A DNA stretch of 64,000 nt, taken from NCBI RefSeq assembly GCF_017591435.1, contig NC_059301.1:5299987-5363986 (forward strand), written 5' to 3'. Positions within the stretch are counted from its first letter, which is position 1, and each line of letters starts with the position of its first letter. A program made the position numbers and the translations under genes. Positions 40,131 to 57,821 of this stretch are shown one piece after another. The notes under the pieces were generated by a model. The model saw nothing but the letters and a program-made list of their open reading frames with translations. It made no database searches and had not been told where the DNA came from. The stretch is from Portunus trituberculatus (Eukaryota; Arthropoda; Malacostraca; Decapoda; Portunidae).

Positions 40131-40858
40131 CATTCAGAGGGAGGCCGGCTCGACGAAGAAACTTGACATTTTTCTTATTGACAGAAGTGTTCAGCTTTTA
40201 TTTGTACTGAAAGGAATATTGTAGAAATGAGTTTCTACGTTGACTCTGGGGAGAATGCCTGAAATTATGATATTACTGAAATTCCAGTCTTCTGAATAAT
40301 CTTGCATTTCGCTATCAGTTCCTGTGTACGGTCCCGCTGGACGTCGCTTATACCTGCGTGGATGATATAAATTGTGTTATTAGTGGCGTCCTTTGTCATG
40401 TCATCAGTAGAAGCAGTGATGTTATGCAGCGAATCTCCAGGGAGATAGTATCTCCTCTTACGAGAAGGAACACGCCCACAAAACTCCTCCAGCTGGCCTC
40501 GCACAATCCAGTCGCGTATCAGCCTGGTCTTCCGGTTCATCCTCCTGTTCACTAAGAATAGAGAAGCGATTATAAGTCATGATGGGGAGATGGTTGCATG
40601 GCATGTTTCTCTGTTTTCCTTTTCTGACAAATATGAAGGCTGGATCCTGTGAGAGGGGAAGGGAAGTTATGTGTGAGTCATGGGAGTTGCTCGGTGTGGC
40701 TGGAGCTCGCAGGGTGAGGGGTGTCCTCTTGCTGTCTGTAGTCACATCTACACTCACATTTGCTGTGATGGACTCCTGTAAAGTAACAAATGTAATTTTT
40801 AGTTCGGTGTTGCTTTTGTTTCCTTTAACCACAGTTTGCTCAAGACGTATCCGCGTGT
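40131..40858 (-). pseudogene. CR1-like LINE: ORF1 remnant with esterase-like motifs
   Basis: Two minus-strand frames: one ends in NRFSILSEQEDEPEDQ, the next reads KTRLIRDWIVRGQLEEFCGR and NTIYIIHAGISDVQRDRTQE. The second resembles SGNH/GDSL-type esterase domains of CR1-group ORF1 proteins, with a degraded GDS block (RDW) and a degraded GTND block (GISD). The predicted nucleophile Ser is replaced by Trp, so no activity is expected. It precedes the endonuclease, as in CR1. Confidence 0.7.
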
Positions 40859-40859
40859 C

Positions 40860-40890
40860 CTGGAGGAGGAGGAGGAGGAGGAGGAGGAGG

Positions 40891-40944
<54 letters not shown>

Positions 40945-40945
40945 G
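40860..40945. repeat. (GGA)n-(TGA)n compound trinucleotide
   Basis: GGA triplets at 40862-40893 followed by TGA triplets to 40943. It adjoins the upstream end of the ORF1 remnant. On that strand it reads (TCA)n(TCC)n, like the tail of another CR1-type copy. Confidence 0.95.
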
Positions 40946-41683
<738 letters not shown>

Positions 41684-41685
41684 GG

Positions 41686-42995
<1,310 letters not shown>

Positions 42996-43865
42996 AAAAA
43001 CAGGCATTCGGAAGTGAGGCGTACCTTCCACAATGGTCACTGTTTAACAAGGAGCCTGTACACTTTTAAGGTATAATGACAACTGCTGGGAGAGGAAATG
43101 TCCTGCATGTAATGGAAAATTGGTGTCCATTTGCATATCATTACCATCATTTGCATTCCGTTATGGGCTGTGAAGACCTGTGACGTGATGGCTTGTCCTA
43201 TCTTGTCTGACCTGCCGGTGGGTTAATGCTGTGGTAAAAACAGTCTCCACTACAGAGGCTGGTCATTTTTGTTTCCCTGGTGTTCATGAACTGTAAGATT
43301 AGACGGGAACATTTTTTTTTATGTCTTACGTACGGTGAAATATGATACGAACACAACCGAAGATTTTATTTACACATTGATTGGTTAATGATTGATTGGA
43401 ATGATGACTGATTACCTTCAATTAATTTTCCAAGGTGTTGTATCTATGCTTCAATCAATCTGTCAAACAATATCTTCCTATCTATCTTTGTTTATCTATC
43501 TTTATCTATCAATTCACTTGTCTGTTCTTCAATAAACCAAACATTCTTTCATGAACGCTATCGCAAAAGGAGCATTTTTGCTTTGCACCTTCATGTCCTT
43601 CATTCCTCTAGCCGCACATTTGTCTCAGGTACTCTACTGCTCTGCTACAAATTCGCTCATTATACATTAACTATCCATTCCTCGCACAACACTGGCTTTT
43701 CCCTGGAGACTCATTTCAAATCTTGTCCTTTGTCTTTTATTATGTACTCCGTCGAATGCAGTGATTCCTGCCATCATATGCCCAAAAGATCCAACCACTC
43801 TTCATTTTTGCTTAGTGCTTCCCGATCCCTATCATTCATAATCATTTGCTCTCTCTCTCTTTTGA
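42996..43865. other. Unassigned sequence
   Basis: TATC-type units near 43480-43510. The frame at 43583-43876 has no recognised domain. A short TC run (43850-43860) immediately precedes the next LINE. Confidence 0.4.
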
Positions 43866-44819
43866 AAAATCGTTGATGAGTATAAATATTTAGGTGTTAT
43901 TATGAATTACAACGGAAGTTTTAAATCGTGTCAAACACAACTCTGCCAGCAAGGAAGAAGAGCTATGCACAGTCTAATTGCCAAATGTCGAAAGTTTGAT
44001 TTACCAATTGATCTCCAACTAGAGTTGTTTGATGCTATGGTGTTACCAGTTATTACATATGGTTGTGAGATTAGGGGATTTGATACCTCCAAAGATGTAG
44101 AAAATGTTCAAGTCACATTTTTTAAACACATCCTGAATGTTCGTAAGACTACGTGTAATGCAATGGTATATGGGGAGTTGGGTAAGTATCCTGTCAGTAT
44201 ACATATAAAAACAAGAATGTTGAATTATTGGTCTAGGCTGCTGACTGGCAAACAAGTGAAATTATGTTATGTGATGTATCAATGTCTTTTGAAGTTGTAT
44301 AACGAAAACACATTCAAATCACCATGGTTGAGCTACATAAGAACATTGTTGAATAGTCCGGGTCTGTCGGGTGTATGGATTTGTCAAGATCTAAATAACT
44401 TGAGACATGTTTTTGAGAGAAATGTTAAGGATCAATGGATAACTGAATGGCGCTCATTATTACGTAGTAAATCTTCATGCAATACTTATGTTTCTTATAA
44501 AGATAATTTTACCTTAGAAAGTTTAGTAAAATTGCCAAAACTATCTAGATTTTCTCTATGTAGACTAAGAACTAACAATCACAGATTACTAGTTGCGACT
44601 TGTGATAAATGTAATAATAATGTAATAGGAGACGAGTATCATGTGTTATTAGAATGTAACAATCAAGAAATTACACAACTTAGGAAAAAGTATTTGCCCA
44701 TGTATTACAGAAATAGTCCAAACAGGTACAGATTTGTGGAGTTATTGCAAAATAACAGATACACGATACAACGCAGAGCAGCATTATTTATCAAGTCTCT
44801 ACTTTCTATTTTTAGATAA
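43866..44819 (+). CDS. 5'-truncated LINE with uninterrupted RT C-terminal ORF
   Basis: Open without a stop from 43866 (KIVDEYKYLGVIMNYNGSFK) to TAA at 44817-44819. The first Met is at 43902 (305 residues). EYKYLGV is the block after the RT palm. ELFDAMVLPVITYGCEI, FFKHILNVRKTTCNAMVYGE and LGKYP follow, and near the end CDKCNNNVIGDEYHVLLEC forms a C-x2-C-x8-H-x4-C zinc-knuckle-like motif. The palm and endonuclease are absent by 5' truncation. The lack of frame damage suggests a recent insertion. It lies between TC tracts. The exact LINE clade is not assigned. Confidence 0.8.
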   Translation, partial: KIVDEYKYLGVIMNYNGSFKSCQTQLCQQGRRAMHSLIAKCRKFDLPIDLQLELFDAMVLPVITYGCEIRGFDTSKDVENVQVTFFKHILNVRKTTCNAMVYGELGKYPVSIHIKTRMLNYWSRLLTGKQVKLCYVMYQCLLKLYNENTFKSPWLSYIRTLLNSPGLSGVWICQDLNNLRHVFERNVKDQWITEWRSLLRSKSSCNTYVSYKDNFTLESLVKLPKLSRFSLCRLRTNNHRLLVATCDKCNNNVIGDEYHVLLECNNQEITQLRKKYLPMYYRNSPNRYRFVELLQNNRYTIQRRAALFIKSLLSIFR

Positions 44820-46045
<1,226 letters not shown>

Positions 46046-46150
46046 CCATCACCATCACCATCACCACCACCACCACCATCACCATCACCATCACCATCAC
46101 CATCACCACCACCACCACCACCACCACCACCACCACCACCACCATCATCA
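46046..46150. repeat. (CAC/CAT)n trinucleotide array
   Basis: CATCAC hexamers interspersed with pure CAC runs, with a TCATCATCA end. Confidence 0.95.
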
Positions 46151-46287
46151 ATTACCTTGTGACAATTAATAGTAAGTTACATCTTTCTGGGTTTATGTGT
46201 GCTAGAGAAACGCATATGAAACCCAAACTTAAGCAAAGAGCATACAAAACTGCACTATTATTAGAAGTGATTCGAAAATAGAATTGT

Positions 46288-46745
46288 ACTTTTTGTGTAA
46301 GAGGAAAGCTGGCCAAGGGCAACATAAACGAAAAAAAGGCCCAGTTGTTTGCCAGTTCAATTGCAGATCCGAGAGAGTTAGCCAAAAAAATAAAGGCTAA
46401 ATGTCTTAAAACCTCCCATTTAAATGAAGTCAAGTCATAGGAAGTTGAATATACAAAAGCAGGTAAAGAGTTCCAGAGTTTAGCAAAGAAGGGTATGAAT
46501 GACTGAGAGTACTGGTTAACTCTTGCATTAGGGAGTTGTACAGAGTAGGAGTGAGAGGAAGAAGAAAGCCGTGTGCAGCGAAGTCGCATGAGAAGGGAAG
46601 ACATGCAGTTAACAAGATCAGAAAAGCAGTTAGTATGAAAATAGTGGTAGAAGATAGCAATAGTTGCCACATTCTGGCGGTGAGAAAGAGGGTGAATTCT
46701 TGGGGGTTTTCCATCAAGAGCTTCGCTGCCAGCACTATTCAATAA
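46288..46745 (-). pseudogene. Jockey-like LINE, C-terminal end and 3' UTR
   Basis: The minus strand gives NVATIAIFYHYFHTNCFSDL, RCTRLSSSSHSYSVQLPNAR, VNQYSQSFIPFFAKLWNSLP and SYDLTSFKWEVLRHL: the terminal block of the family also seen at 51866-52192 and 57822-60616. Its 3' UTR words (TTTTTTGGCTAACTC, GGGCCTTTTTTTC, CTTGGCCAGC) follow. A short A-run (ACACAAAAAG) marks the probable end. 5'-truncated. Confidence 0.85.
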
Positions 46746-48210
46746 ATCTTAGCCACTGAGCTTCATCCTTCGATTCCTGGAAGTTGGCCAGCCATCATTC
46801 AAGCCTTCAAGAATAATGCCCCGTCATTATAGAGGAAGAGAAAGGAAGAGAGAGAAATAAAATAAACTTAGCTTTAGTTGTGTGATTCTTTTTCCATTAA
46901 AGTCATAGGAGGGAATACACCCAACCATAGACATAATGTTGATAGGCTCATGATTTGTTTATAGATTTACAGACACAAAACCGTGTCATCTTCAAGTATA
47001 TCTTCATTTGATAATATTTTTATTTGAATATTGTTTTGATAGACATATCTATATACCAACTACAGTCTTAAAGAGTTAATGTTATCAATTGCTTCGGTGA
47101 ACGCTGAATGTGTGGTCCGGAAACGTAAGTGCTAGCGCTACAAAGAACTCCGAAATATAGACAGAAAATGCATCTGCGTGACGGTAGGAATATGAAAAAA
47201 AGTAAATATGTTGGACCCGGTGTAGTGTCAACGTCTTCTCAACTTTCCATTCTTTCATATATATAGCATCCTCCTTCTCTAAACAGATCGTAGCTCATCC
47301 GGGTGTGTGCTCTGCATGAGATAACCTGTTTGTTTGATATTTTTTTAGGAGGCGTATCTTTCGTGCTCAGGTTAGCGACATTCACCAGCATTAGGCGAAG
47401 CTCCTCAATAGGGTTAAAAAATATAATTAATACACCGCATGACACAGCAGCTCCCAGGGTTGCAAGGGTACGTTACACGGCTACGTTAGACTAAGATTAA
47501 CCATCACAGTTCTGTTTACTAATGAAGCAGGGACGCAGGCTGACGAGTGGCCGCTGGTTGGCGTTGCACTAGCACGGCATATGGTGATGATGGTGTTAAT
47601 TGCGTACGATGTGTGAGAAATAAAAGGCATGATGAACACAAATCATTAGACAATGTCAATAGAGACTATCTGCAAGTGGAAGAGTTCACTGGCTGCATTC
47701 ATATGTAGAAAAAAGAATTCAGAGAAAAAAGAAAAAATAAAGAAATGACAGTTCTCGTCATTAGCAGAGATCGTATTCGTCAACTCAGCGTTAACCCGAG
47801 GGGAAGGATTACTTTGATTTCCTAGAGGAAGGATTAATCACACTCACAAAAAACTTGTTTGAAAACATTTACATTCAACAATTTGTTTCACTTACTGTTT
47901 TTATGAATTCGAAACATTAAGTTTCATTACTGCAGTTAGGCAATAAGTCTAACCCTTGAAGGCTTTGTATAAACATAAATAGAGAAGAAATAATTTACAG
48001 TAGCAATGATTCCTCCATTAATAAATGTCGAGGGAAAATCAGGATTGTGTGAGGCTCACAAAAATAGTACTGGATGATTTGCATGCTTGTGGAAACGTCC
48101 GGTGTGTGGCAGATATGTTTGAGGTACGTTTTAAGCAACACTGGTACATGCGAGTACATCAAAGATAGCAATGTGGTATGAAAGAAGTGATAATAATCGT
48201 GGTGGGTGGA
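46746..48210. other. Unassigned sequence
   Basis: AT-rich, with no recognised gene or repeat. Small frames at 47239-47494 on both strands have no known domain. Confidence 0.35.
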
Positions 48211-48582
<372 letters not shown>

Positions 48583-48779
48583 AGAAAGGTTAGGCACGAG
48601 GCTCAAGAAAACAAAAACAAAGAATGAAGGCAAAGGACACCGAAGCGTGGGTTTTGAGTACTGACTTACTGCACACACTTGCTTTAAGATTCCAGTATCA
48701 TAAAAAATAGCGAGTGGTGAAATATAACAGTATTAAATGACCGCCAGGAATGAGAAAAAATGTTAAAAGGGGAGGGAAG

Positions 48780-49030
48780 GAGGAGTCAAATACAACACAG
48801 AGGCTGGATATTGGAAAGAGAAAAGTGAGGTGGCCAAGCCATGTGGAGGAAATGGAGGAAGGAAACACACTGGCAGGAATAGTGATGCGTCCGATGGTGA
48901 AAAGACAAGACAAAGGGGACTGTCACAGCTGGGACAGATAGACTATAGGAAGGGTCGGGAAGGTGACAGGTGGAGGAGTGGTGAGGGACAGCTGCCACAC
49001 ACAGGACTGGAGGGAGTTGAGAGCTAAGTG
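48780..49030 (+). pseudogene. Possible LINE RT C-terminal fragment
   Basis: Frames give IGKRKVRWPSHVEEMEEGN (compare the R-W-x-G-H-V-x-R-M block of LINE C-termini), a KxxxRG..QL stretch and RDSCHTQDWRELRAKCWW. The order is suggestive but the sequence is degraded and short. Confidence 0.5.

Positions 49031-50055
<1,025 letters not shown>

Positions 50056-50106
<51 letters not shown>
50056..50106. repeat. (TG)n at SINE 5' end
   Basis: Pure TG immediately outside the tRNA-like head of copy 3. Confidence 0.97.
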
Positions 50107-50107
<1 letters not shown>

Positions 50108-51084
50108 ATTTAAATATAAAAAATATATACCAATAATTAAAGAGGAGAGTGAAATCAGAAAATCCTGTGAAGACTTAAATGAATATTCATGTTTAATGAA
50201 TTCTGAAACAAAAGAAATCCATTCTGATTTGTGACATGAGTTTCATTTGTGAATGAAGAAAGAGAGTCTGGGATGTTGAAATGAAAAATGAAAATGAATG
50301 TCAGGCGCCTGTGTTGAGGAAAAGAGAAGGGAATGTTTTTCCACTCAACATTTTCACTCAATATAATGTGACAAGAGTGCAAGATGAGCTAGTGGTTGGT
50401 AATACGAGATTCCATATATGTACCTATTATCTGGAATACCTTTGACAGGCAGAAGTGGAGGCTGACAGTGTTATCCTGATTCTATTGATAATCTGAGAAA
50501 GATTCTGAATCTTTGATCGAAAAAACGCATAGAACAACACGATTAATCGTTACTGTACTTTTAGAAAATAGTCCTGATAAAAGAACAGAACGTCTGAAAA
50601 TACCCATCAAAGATTGAAGACCAGTAAAGAACGCAAAACTTAGTCATTTCTTGTTTTTACTAATGTGGTCATTAACCTCCATTGAAAAAAAAAAAAATTC
50701 AAACGAATAACATATACAACTTTAATTAAAAAATGGATGTGAGCTAGACATATAAAAACATTCATGGAAAAACAAATGAATACTAAAAGTAAACAGTGAC
50801 CGAATCGGTGAAAGATGAATACTAAGATGTTTTAATAAAAGTGCACTTTACGATGGGACTTTTGGGCGCTAGAGAAGATATTGGTCGCAGTAAATGAATG
50901 AATGGTTGTGATGGAAGTGTTGATGTTGGTGACAAAGAAAAGGGAAGATTGTTTGGCGGATCAGGTGAGGGACGCAAGAAGGGGAAAAAAGAGATGCATG
51001 TAAGATAACTTTGGAAAAATGTGTATTAAAAGAGAACGAAAAACTCCTGAGAAAACGAATACACGAATTAGCCAAGGACGGTCG

Positions 51085-51087
<3 letters not shown>
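50107..51087. other. Unassigned AT-rich sequence
   Basis: No gene recognised. A-run at 50684-50696. Confidence 0.4.
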
Positions 51088-51865
<778 letters not shown>

Positions 51866-52192
51866 TTACATGCCTCCCCTTCTTCCGCAGGCTCTCTGCA
51901 CAACACTTTCTCCTTCCCCTCACTCGTATTCCGTCCACTTCACTGATGCAGGAGTTAACCAGTACTCTATAATTCATTCCTTTCTCTATTAAACCTTGGG
52001 GCTCCCTATCTACCTCTGTATTTCCATCTTCCTGTGACCTAAATTCAATTGAGAGGGAGGTTTCAAGATATTTATACCATTCTTTTGTGTGACTCTCTCG
52101 GACCTGCGCAGGGACTAGTATCTACGTGGGCTTTATTGTTTAGTTGTTTTTTTTGTTTACCTAGGCCATATTCTCCCCCTTACATAAAAAAA
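51866..52192 (+). pseudogene. Jockey-like LINE, C-terminal end and poly(A)
   Basis: Frames give CMPPLLPQALCTTLSPSPHS then YSVHFTDAGVNQYS, another frame SLMQELTSTL, then SVFPSSCDLNSIEREVSRYL. This is the same terminal block as 46288-46745. The 3' UTR (GTGGGCTTTATTGTT, CCTAGGCCATATTC) ends at a short A-run (52185-52192). 5'-truncated and frame-shifted. Confidence 0.8.
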
Positions 52193-52240
52193 GTTAATTA
52201 TGCGGCTTTGTTATTTTTTTACTTCATCGTAAAAAAAAAA

Positions 52241-52282
52241 GGGAAAGATGATTCACTCGTATACGAGTGATTCATCTTTCCC
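52241..52282. repeat. 42-bp near-perfect palindrome
   Basis: GGGAAAGATGATTCACTCGT followed by its inverse, centred on GTATAC at 52261-52262, with one A/T mismatch pair. There is no spacer. It directly follows an A-run. Confidence 0.9.
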
Positions 52283-52339
52283 TTTCCATCTTTGTGCATG
52301 TATATATGTATATGGGTGTATGTGTATGTGTATGTGTGT

Positions 52340-52668
<329 letters not shown>

Positions 52669-52934
52669 CCTCGTAATATCATGAGTTTGGTCCTTGTTGA
52701 CAGTACACCCTTGTACCAAAATTACCCATAAAATTTCAAGATTAAATCGTTGATGGGAAACCAACATGCTGGTAATTAGGTATTTGTTCGGCGTGCGACC
52801 AATTAATTCCCTCGTTGTTGCGTCACTGTTCCTCCTCGTGTATGGATGCTGGGTGTAATTTCCAGAAGTAATATCGATTCGATGTAAATAAAAAAAAGTA
52901 GTACATAGTTGTCATTATATAATTTTTCTTGCTA

Positions 52935-53763
<829 letters not shown>

Positions 53764-55072
53764 CGTAGGAGGTGGTGTTTTCTTTTGGTCTGTCCGGTGG
53801 TTTCTCCATGTCATATTTCCTTGGCTCGAGGTGGGTGACTCGGTTGCTGTGAAGGTGTAGGAAAGCATTATTGAGATTTGGCACGAAACTTTTATTTGTG
53901 TCCACTGGAAAGGAATATCTAAATAACTTTTGGCTATAAGAAATGTAATGAAATGTTAAAGTCATGGTGATGTAGTTTTTAGTTGTTATTTTCTTCAGAT
54001 TTAGTAGTTGTGGTATAATAATAATGAAGGTTTACGTGACATACTTCTACGTGACTTAAATGGTCATGCATGTAAAGTGTTTTGCTCTTCAAAGTCAACA
54101 TTGAGAAGAAAGTGTAAAGAGAGTGTGGAATGCTCCGTGCACATGTGATTTATCATTGAACGTGTAGTAATTAGTAATAAAGGTTCAACACTTCCCTCTA
54201 TGACTCTTTGAAATGGGTGACGTCTGTAAACAGCTTCTCCCTTGAAAGCCAACACCGGGAAGAAAGTTTGTAGAATGTGAAATGTACCAATATTCCTTGT
54301 ACGTCCCTGTGATCAGTTAATGGGGGATGTTGAAGTGGAAGTTGTGTTATGTTTCAGGCGATACAGATAGGTAGCATTGCTTTATTAATGACGTAGGAAG
54401 TGTGTTTATGTAAGCTCCATATTCTCATACTTTTCTGTGTTTTATGTACACTTTTAATAAATTCTGATGGAAGTCACTGAAGTGTTTAAGAATATTTTCA
54501 TGATTTTGGAGACAGTTTTACAAGGATCAAACATGAAAAAGGAGAAATATCTGTGAGAATCTGACTAATTATCTGACTGGCCTTTGAGCCGAACAATACT
54601 TAAAAAGGAAAAAAAAAACGTTTAAAAATGCGGGACTAAAAAGACCCCTTCTGTCCGCGGAATGGCAGGCAAGTGTGACCTCGGAACAATTATCATCTTG
54701 GGACGGCCGTGTAATGCCTACAGTGTTGTATTCGCGACTGCATTTTGTGGCACGGAGTGAGGCAGCAGAGTTAAGTAACGACTGCGGGTACTGCGTAGTT
54801 GTGGGTAGACAGCAGGAGGGATTCTTTTTTTTAGTTTCTTAGGAAGAACGTTACGATTGAGGTACATAGATGCAAAAAAAAAAATTATGAACAGAAAAAA
54901 TCTTTACGCCTATATAAACGTGATTATCTCTAAGTAAATTATCCATATCTACATTATAACACAAACATATCACCGCATCTATCTATATCATATTTTTGTA
55001 TAGGTTCCCACTAACTCCAGTAACTTTGATCGCTAAGATTGCCCCTGTGATCCGGTACTCTGTATGAGCCAA

Positions 55073-55077
<5 letters not shown>
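53764..55077. other. Unassigned, with a diverged 156-bp-spaced duplication
   Basis: 54080-54132 (CTTCAAAGTCAACATTGAG, AAGAAAGTGTAAAG) and 54236-54288 (CTTGAAAGCCAACACCGGG, AAGAAAGTTTGTAG) are diverged copies about 156 bp apart. No gene recognised. 54650-54770 is GC-richer. Confidence 0.45.
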
Positions 55078-55162
<85 letters not shown>

Positions 55163-55175
55163 TCTTTTTCTCTCA
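55078..55175. repeat. (TC)n microsatellite
   Basis: Pure TC with a slightly degenerate right end. Confidence 0.95.
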
Positions 55176-55317
55176 GATGAAAAGGAAACATTCATTATAT
55201 TAGTACAGTGATGTAAATTACACGGAAAGTTATCGGAAATTGTACATTGATGGGTACTGATGTATGTAGACGCTAGATGATGTGTTCTCCGCGATGTGTG
55301 GCAGACAGTTGTGCGTG

Positions 55318-55319
<2 letters not shown>

Positions 55320-55407
<88 letters not shown>
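55320..55407. repeat. (GT)n microsatellite
   Basis: Pure GT dinucleotides. Confidence 0.97.
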
Positions 55408-55408
<1 letters not shown>

Positions 55409-55509
55409 ATATTCAGGTTGGCCGCCACAAGATCACATCTGCTTCCCCGGTTTCAACTCAAGGTCATCTTGCCAAATTTCCGCTCCCTGTCCTGTGAATT
55501 ATGGATGCC

Positions 55510-55512
<3 letters not shown>

Positions 55513-55544
<32 letters not shown>

Positions 55545-55615
55545 AGTATATTTTAATTTAATAACACGTTATTTACTGAGAACCTCTTATCATGCTCGTG
55601 AAATATGAATTCCAT

Positions 55616-55685
<70 letters not shown>
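55513..55685. repeat. Two (GA)n arrays in direct context
   Basis: (GA)n at 55513-55542 and at 55616-55685. Both are preceded by similar words (GAATTATGGATGCCGTGAGA and GAATTCCATGAGTGAGA), so the second may be a duplication of the first with its flank. Confidence 0.85.
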
Positions 55686-55688
<3 letters not shown>

Positions 55689-55959
55689 ACAAAAATAACA
55701 TACATATGCAGTTAATCCTGGTCATATGAGAGAGGGAAGATGAGTGATATTGTTTGTTGGAGCGATGAGCGGCGTGGGTTGTCCTGTGCCCGATCAACAC
55801 CACAAGTTCAGACGCCTCGACGCGGTGCTTTTCCTCACACCACTTTACGGCCACATAAAACCCTGCTCCCGCCCACCCGCTTTATCCGTAGTCCGGTTAA
55901 AGGTGGGTGGAATAAACATGCCACACGAGACGTTCCGGTTAGGTTAGTGATGGCGGAGG

Positions 55960-56454
55960 GAGTGTGAAGATTATGAGGCGTGAGGGAGGGAGGGAGGGAG
56001 GTGAAGGAGGGATGGAGGGCCAGACGAAGGCAGGGATAGCGGAACGGAGGGAAGGTCAGAGAGAGGCAGAGATGAAGGAACACTGGCAGGGGTGGAGAGG
56101 AGGAGGGAGAAAAGCAGGTATGGAGTTAGGGAGGAAAGGTTGGAAATATTGACGAAGGGAGAGAGGGAGGGAAGAATAAATGGAAGAAGAGAGGGAGACA
56201 GGAATGGAGGAATGAAAGGAGGCAGAGAAGCAGCTTTGGAGGTATGGGTAGCGACACAGGAATGGAGGGGGATGGAGGGACGTCATAGAGAAATGTATAA
56301 ATGTAGGTAGGGAGAGGAGAAAATAATGTGGTGACACTGGGCAGCAGGAGGTGGCGGCGGCCACTGAGTAATGGGTGTCACAGTGAAGGGAGGCACGGGA
56401 GGATATTTGAATTTTCAGCAGGGAAATTAAATCGCCAGGGACTACGGCAATTGT

Positions 56455-56528
<74 letters not shown>

Positions 56529-56530
56529 GT
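55960..56530. repeat. Long purine-rich tract ending in (GA)n
   Basis: About 400 bp with a strong G/A bias on the + strand (GGAGGGAGG, GGAAGG and AGGAATGG words), followed after a mixed stretch by pure (GA)n at 56458-56524. Frames through it on either strand are low-complexity. Confidence 0.8.
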
Positions 56531-57069
56531 ATTTATTACAAACTATCCGTATTTGTAAAGTATACTGAGGGAGAATAACACAAGTAATTTGAATTCGCGC
56601 TGAGTTCTCCACAAAATCGGTGTCGGTGTTCAGTGTCCGGTGTTCGTTTCCAGCATGTCAGTATTTCATGTTTACCCATAATTTCCGCGTGTATGTGCAC
56701 CTCTATAACTTTCACAGATAACTATATTTTGGCACGGCAAAATAAAACGTCAAAATATGTGTCTGGAAATTAGCTTGACTAGCGAGCCGGGAAGCCACAG
56801 TAATGATTTCCTGCAGGCGTTGTGTGTCCTTTATTCATTTTGATAGTGTCGGAGTTTTTAGTGTCTCGTTTTTTTTTTTTTTTTTTTTCGTCCAGGATAG
56901 AGACTATTCTGGCTTGGGGGATCATTTATTTATTCATTTATTTATTTATTAATTTATTTATTCATTGATTATTTTAACTTAAAATCCATGTTAACTTTCA
57001 GCTCATATTTATTCATTACACGCAGACTGACCGACTTACAGACTTTTCTAAGCCATGCAGCATATAGGC

Positions 57070-57115
<46 letters not shown>

Positions 57116-57821
57116 GCTTTGTTGTTGTTGTTGGTGGTGGTGGTGCTGTCTTTGTGGCATTTGAATATTAAGCTGCGCAAAGAAGGACGTCTTGAGGAGC
57201 GGCTGGGTCAGGATATCTACATCACGAACACTACACTGAACTTCAAAATAGTGAAAAAAAAAAGATATTAAGGATGATTTTGTCATGAAATTCCTATGTT
57301 CATTTTATGAAAGTATTTCTTTATTATTCAAGTGTTTTAGAAGCTGAGGTTGTGAATAAAACACATAGAACAGATAAAAAAAAAAACTATCTTGCATGGT
57401 GTGCAGGCAAATGGTTTGGTGATGTATAGTATTTCCGGAACCAATACTTTAATACTTGATTGGTACGAGAGCCTAGTGGAGCTTTGCCTTGTAGTGTTAA
57501 GGGAAATGCTTTGAAATAAGATACTTAGTTTACGAGCAATATTCAGCATTCGGACCTCATTCAAAGGACAAAAGTGATTCATGGAAGTAGGTCAACATAC
57601 AGGGAGAAGAGAGTAATGAACGTAGGATGCTGAGGAGAATTCGGTGAAAATAAAAATAATTAAAGGAAAATTGAATAATGGAAGTATGCTAGCATCACAG
57701 AACTTTAATTCTAATCTGCAATTGTTTCAACTTGAGAGGAGCAGCTCTACTCTTAATAAATGAGATACAACCATATCCAAATTGATTTCATATTTATCTT
57801 CACATAACACGTACACATCAC
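56531..57821. other. Unassigned, with TTTATT and ATT repeats
   Basis: T-run (56870-56888), TTTATTCA-type tetranucleotides (56930-56965), (ATT)n (57072-57115), then GTT and GGT triplets. No gene recognised. Confidence 0.45.
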
